Assembly (NCBI GenBank): GCA_902729315.2 | Contig: LR746272.1 | Location: 5,398,272 to 5,462,271, forward strand | DNA from: Spirodela intermedia | Taxonomy: Eukaryota; Streptophyta; Magnoliopsida; Alismatales; Araceae | DNA length: 64,000 bases | Direction: 5' to 3' | Shown here: one piece after another, positions 61,231 to 64,000 of the stretch | Numbering within the stretch: the first letter of the stretch is position 1 | How the letters are laid out: each line of letters opens with the position of its first letter | The notes under the pieces: model-generated | Seen by the model: only the letters and a program-made list of their open reading frames with translations | The model's database searches: none | Told to the model about the DNA's origin: nothing | Program-made: the position numbers and the translations under genes

Positions 61231-64000
61231 ACCTTCAAAGGTGTGAAAGTTATTTTCTATCTTGACTTTTGTTGGACTTCTTTAGCTTAACACCTATATA
61301 AGATTAATTGATTTTTGTAGTGGTTTAGCTCATTATTTATGTCCACTCTCCAAGAGCAACCTTGCTCTTGGGTTCCATGAGAACTAATTGTTTGAGCACA
61401 AATTATTGATTAATAGGCTCATCTCTTTAGTATTTTCCTTAGAAATTCTCTTTTAGATTCACAGGAGGCTCACAACTATTTAACATGACATCTCCCCATA
61501 GGTAATTGGATCATGAGTTTATTTCGCACAACATATATGGTAAGAGTTCACTTTGAGTAGTCTTTTGGAGATGATATAGACTTCAATATTTCTAGATCCT
61601 CGATGAACATGATCTTCTCTTCTAGCAAGTAGTTGTCCTCTTCTTGTTAGAATGCTGACTGTCTATCAAAGTGGAATAGGATCATTTAATGTTATTGTAG
61701 TCCTTGTATTAATGAATTAGTATTGTTTGAGCAGCTAGCACAAACCTCATTATTCCTTGTTGATTTTCTTATGAGAGACTTAATAACAAGTTAGAGGCTG
61801 CTCCAATGAAAAAAATAAATGTTGTGGTTTATGTTTTGTTGGAAGATAGTAATATCTATAGATAAATCTTGTACAAAAATCTTTCCAAATCTCTACGATT
61901 TTTCAATGACTAATTTCTTTAAAATAAGATAAATTTAAACAGTTGAGAAACCAATACAACATATCCTTAACTTAATTTAGATATACTCAAGAGAAATCAA
62001 TATGTGATTTCTTTATCACTTAATTTTTCTATCTAAATCATATCAGTTCACTTAATTTTTCTATCTAAATCATATCAGTTCAATAAATGTTGTAGAATTA
62101 GTAAGAATCCAATATCATTAAAACAAAACTAATAGTTGACATTCGGATAGGATGATAATTTAACATTCAAATCAAATAAAACATGGTCATCAAGTTAACA
62201 TATTGAGTACTGATCTCAATATTTATGATCATATTTTTGATAATTCAAGATATCTAAAATGATTTGTAAGATCTATTCTTAAATATTTATAGAATCATAT
62301 TTTTTTGAGTAAGTGATATGAATTTTATCGATTAAATGATTTCAAAGATACTTGGAAGTAATGATCTGATATTACGAGAACATAGTAAATTGAGTAAGCT
62401 TTCATACTCATATTTTACTTCTTATTGTCTTGTTAATTCTAACATGCTCATCATTACTTTTGTTTTATGACATATTATCTAAATAATGACATCTTCCACA
62501 TAAGATGTAATATGATGATTTCACATGAAGATGCATATCACAGTTGTGTTTAATAATATTGATCAAGAGTATGTTCAATGGTCTCTCATATGAGCTATTA
62601 TTATTAATATTCATAATTATACTTAAGTATTTGTACATCATAAATATTGTGAATTATGCATAATTGGATCTATTAAAACTTATTTGTCATCATCAAAATA
62701 TTATGTAAATGATACTCTAATAATCTCCCCCTTTTTGGTGATGGCAAAATTATAGATGCTCACGTCATAGATAATTATTTGTCTCAAAAAATATTTGTAT
62801 AATCAGATTTTTATTTTTAATTTCTCATCAATAATAAACTGCATGTCAGAGTTAAAGCAAGTAGAACAATATTCAAATAGCAAGTTGAGTTCAAAAATTA
62901 AATAGAAGCAACTGTAAAAACAATGTTTAACAAGCAGTGTTAAATAAAAATAAACATCATAACTTTAATCAATAGATTAGCTCCCCCCCTCTCAATAACA
63001 TGGCTCAAGCTCTCTTGTTCTAGTACGACTTGTGTTGTTTTCTCCCCCTTTTTTTCATAAAATAAAAGACTCCAAAAATGATTTAGCTCATAGTAGTATG
63101 GCTAGTGGAGAAGAAGAGACATTAGAATGTGGAGATTTCTAAGAGGTTTAGAGATCAAGGCATAGTAAATGGGTACATGTGAATTTCTCTGTGCACTGAT
63201 CAAGGGCATAATATTGAAGGTCTGTGACAACTATGCTTTGAGGGACTGATGATTCAAGATTATTGTGGTGTGTTTGTGGAAGGCATAATATATTCTTTTA
63301 TTTGTGGAAGAATTAGATCACATAAATTGATAGATTGACCTTGAGAAATGTGGTGTTTGAAAGTGATTGAATGCGGTCAATCTTTCTGTTGTGTCTTGTT
63401 GTGGGAGAAGGATGTAAAATGATATTTGATAGATATGTTTTTGTATCACACGATGAACATGGTATGTCTAGGATTTTTGACTTGCTCAGATTAAATTCAT
63501 GATGGTTGTTTCAAATTCTGTGGCAAATGTTATTCTATCATTTGAGATGCCTAAAGTTTCAACAAGGATATCCCAAGTAATTAGATATGCGTTCCTTAAG
63601 ACCTTAATAATGAATGTGCCACAATATATGTGTAGATTTTGAAAGAATTTAGTGACAAGTGAAGGATTGATTTTTCATCTTGTGTTGATGAGCAACAGCC
63701 ATCTAGTGTTCTTCCACCAATATGAATGCTAGTTTATGGGTTGAGTGATGCATTTTGAAACCATATTCAAGAAGGCAATATTCAATAGGCAAGTTTGAGA
63801 TATCATGATCACTGAACACTAGAATGGTTTCAATGTTTGCTGGCTATTCAGGTGAGAGAGTTTGGAGGTCCTAATCAACCAAGTGATATTCAGCTAAATG
63901 AGTCTCGTCATCAGAATTTGATATGGCAATCTATTGCCGGACATATTGTCTTTTGGCTCCAAAAAATCTCAAGGGATTAGTGGTTAGTTTGGATGACTGA
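61231..64000. other. AT-rich, probably transposon-derived DNA, no gene seen
   Basis: No supported coding frame. CTCCCCCTTTTTGGTGATGGC at 62725-62745 and CTCCCCCTTTTTTTCAT at 63041-63057 are, on the minus strand, the GGGGGAG phrases often seen in Ty1/copia non-coding DNA. This is only a hint at a decayed copia element in minus orientation. Confidence 0.4.
62018..62081. repeat. Exact tandem duplication, unit 32 bp
   Basis: ACTTAATTTTTCTATCTAAA and the next 12 bases occur at 62018-62049 and again, without change, at 62050-62081. Confidence 0.95.

Overview
This is nuclear DNA of a flowering plant. The evidence is spliced genes with short GT-AG introns, plant-only families (QUASIMODO-type methyltransferase, CLE peptide, zinc-finger homeodomain, R2R3-MYB, NAC, PLS-class PPR, plastid PFK), Athila-like LTR retrotransposon sequence, and very many (GA)n/(CT)n tracts. 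The GC-rich coding style of the single-exon genes leans towards a monocot, but the species cannot be named from the window.

Layout. Bases 1-7279 are a gag-only LTR retrotransposon: 5' LTR cut by the window edge, primer-binding site, a gag frame broken by seven nonsense codons, polypurine tract and a full 3' LTR. Bases 7280-11800 are AT-rich and show no gene. From 11.8 to 55.4 kb lies a gene island: plastid phosphofructokinase (+), SUV3-type RNA helicase (-), PMT2-like methyltransferase (-), DEG8-like thylakoid protease (+), a one-exon CLE signalling-peptide gene (+), a GT47 exostosin-type glycosyltransferase (-), a zinc-finger homeodomain factor (+), a subgroup-1 R2R3-MYB (-), a plastid alpha/beta-hydrolase homologue (-), ribosomal protein eL34 (+), a PLS-E PPR protein (+) and a FEZ-like NAC (-). 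Exon boundaries were derived by hand; every gene was carried across its junctions in one frame to a stop. From about 59 kb to the end the sequence is AT-rich and transposon-derived, with the end of one decayed LTR element and a decayed LTR of the same family as the left-hand element.

The genes do not form an operon-like unit; they are independently transcribed nuclear genes. From remembered Arabidopsis locus numbers, the order looks like an old angiosperm block: RPL34 next to a subgroup-1 MYB and a ZF-HD gene, RPL34 near CLE45 and ZFHD1, PMT2 near FEZ and RPL34, and DEG8 beside a SUV3 helicase.

I found no convincing new multi-gene system. The observations most worth checking are the block structure itself, the unannotated-style CLE gene, an alpha/beta-hydrolase without its nucleophile serine, a GC-AG intron in DEG8, sense-strand GA tracts just behind many stop codons, a 3'-rising GC gradient in three genes, and snRNA-type promoter motifs inside the LTR.
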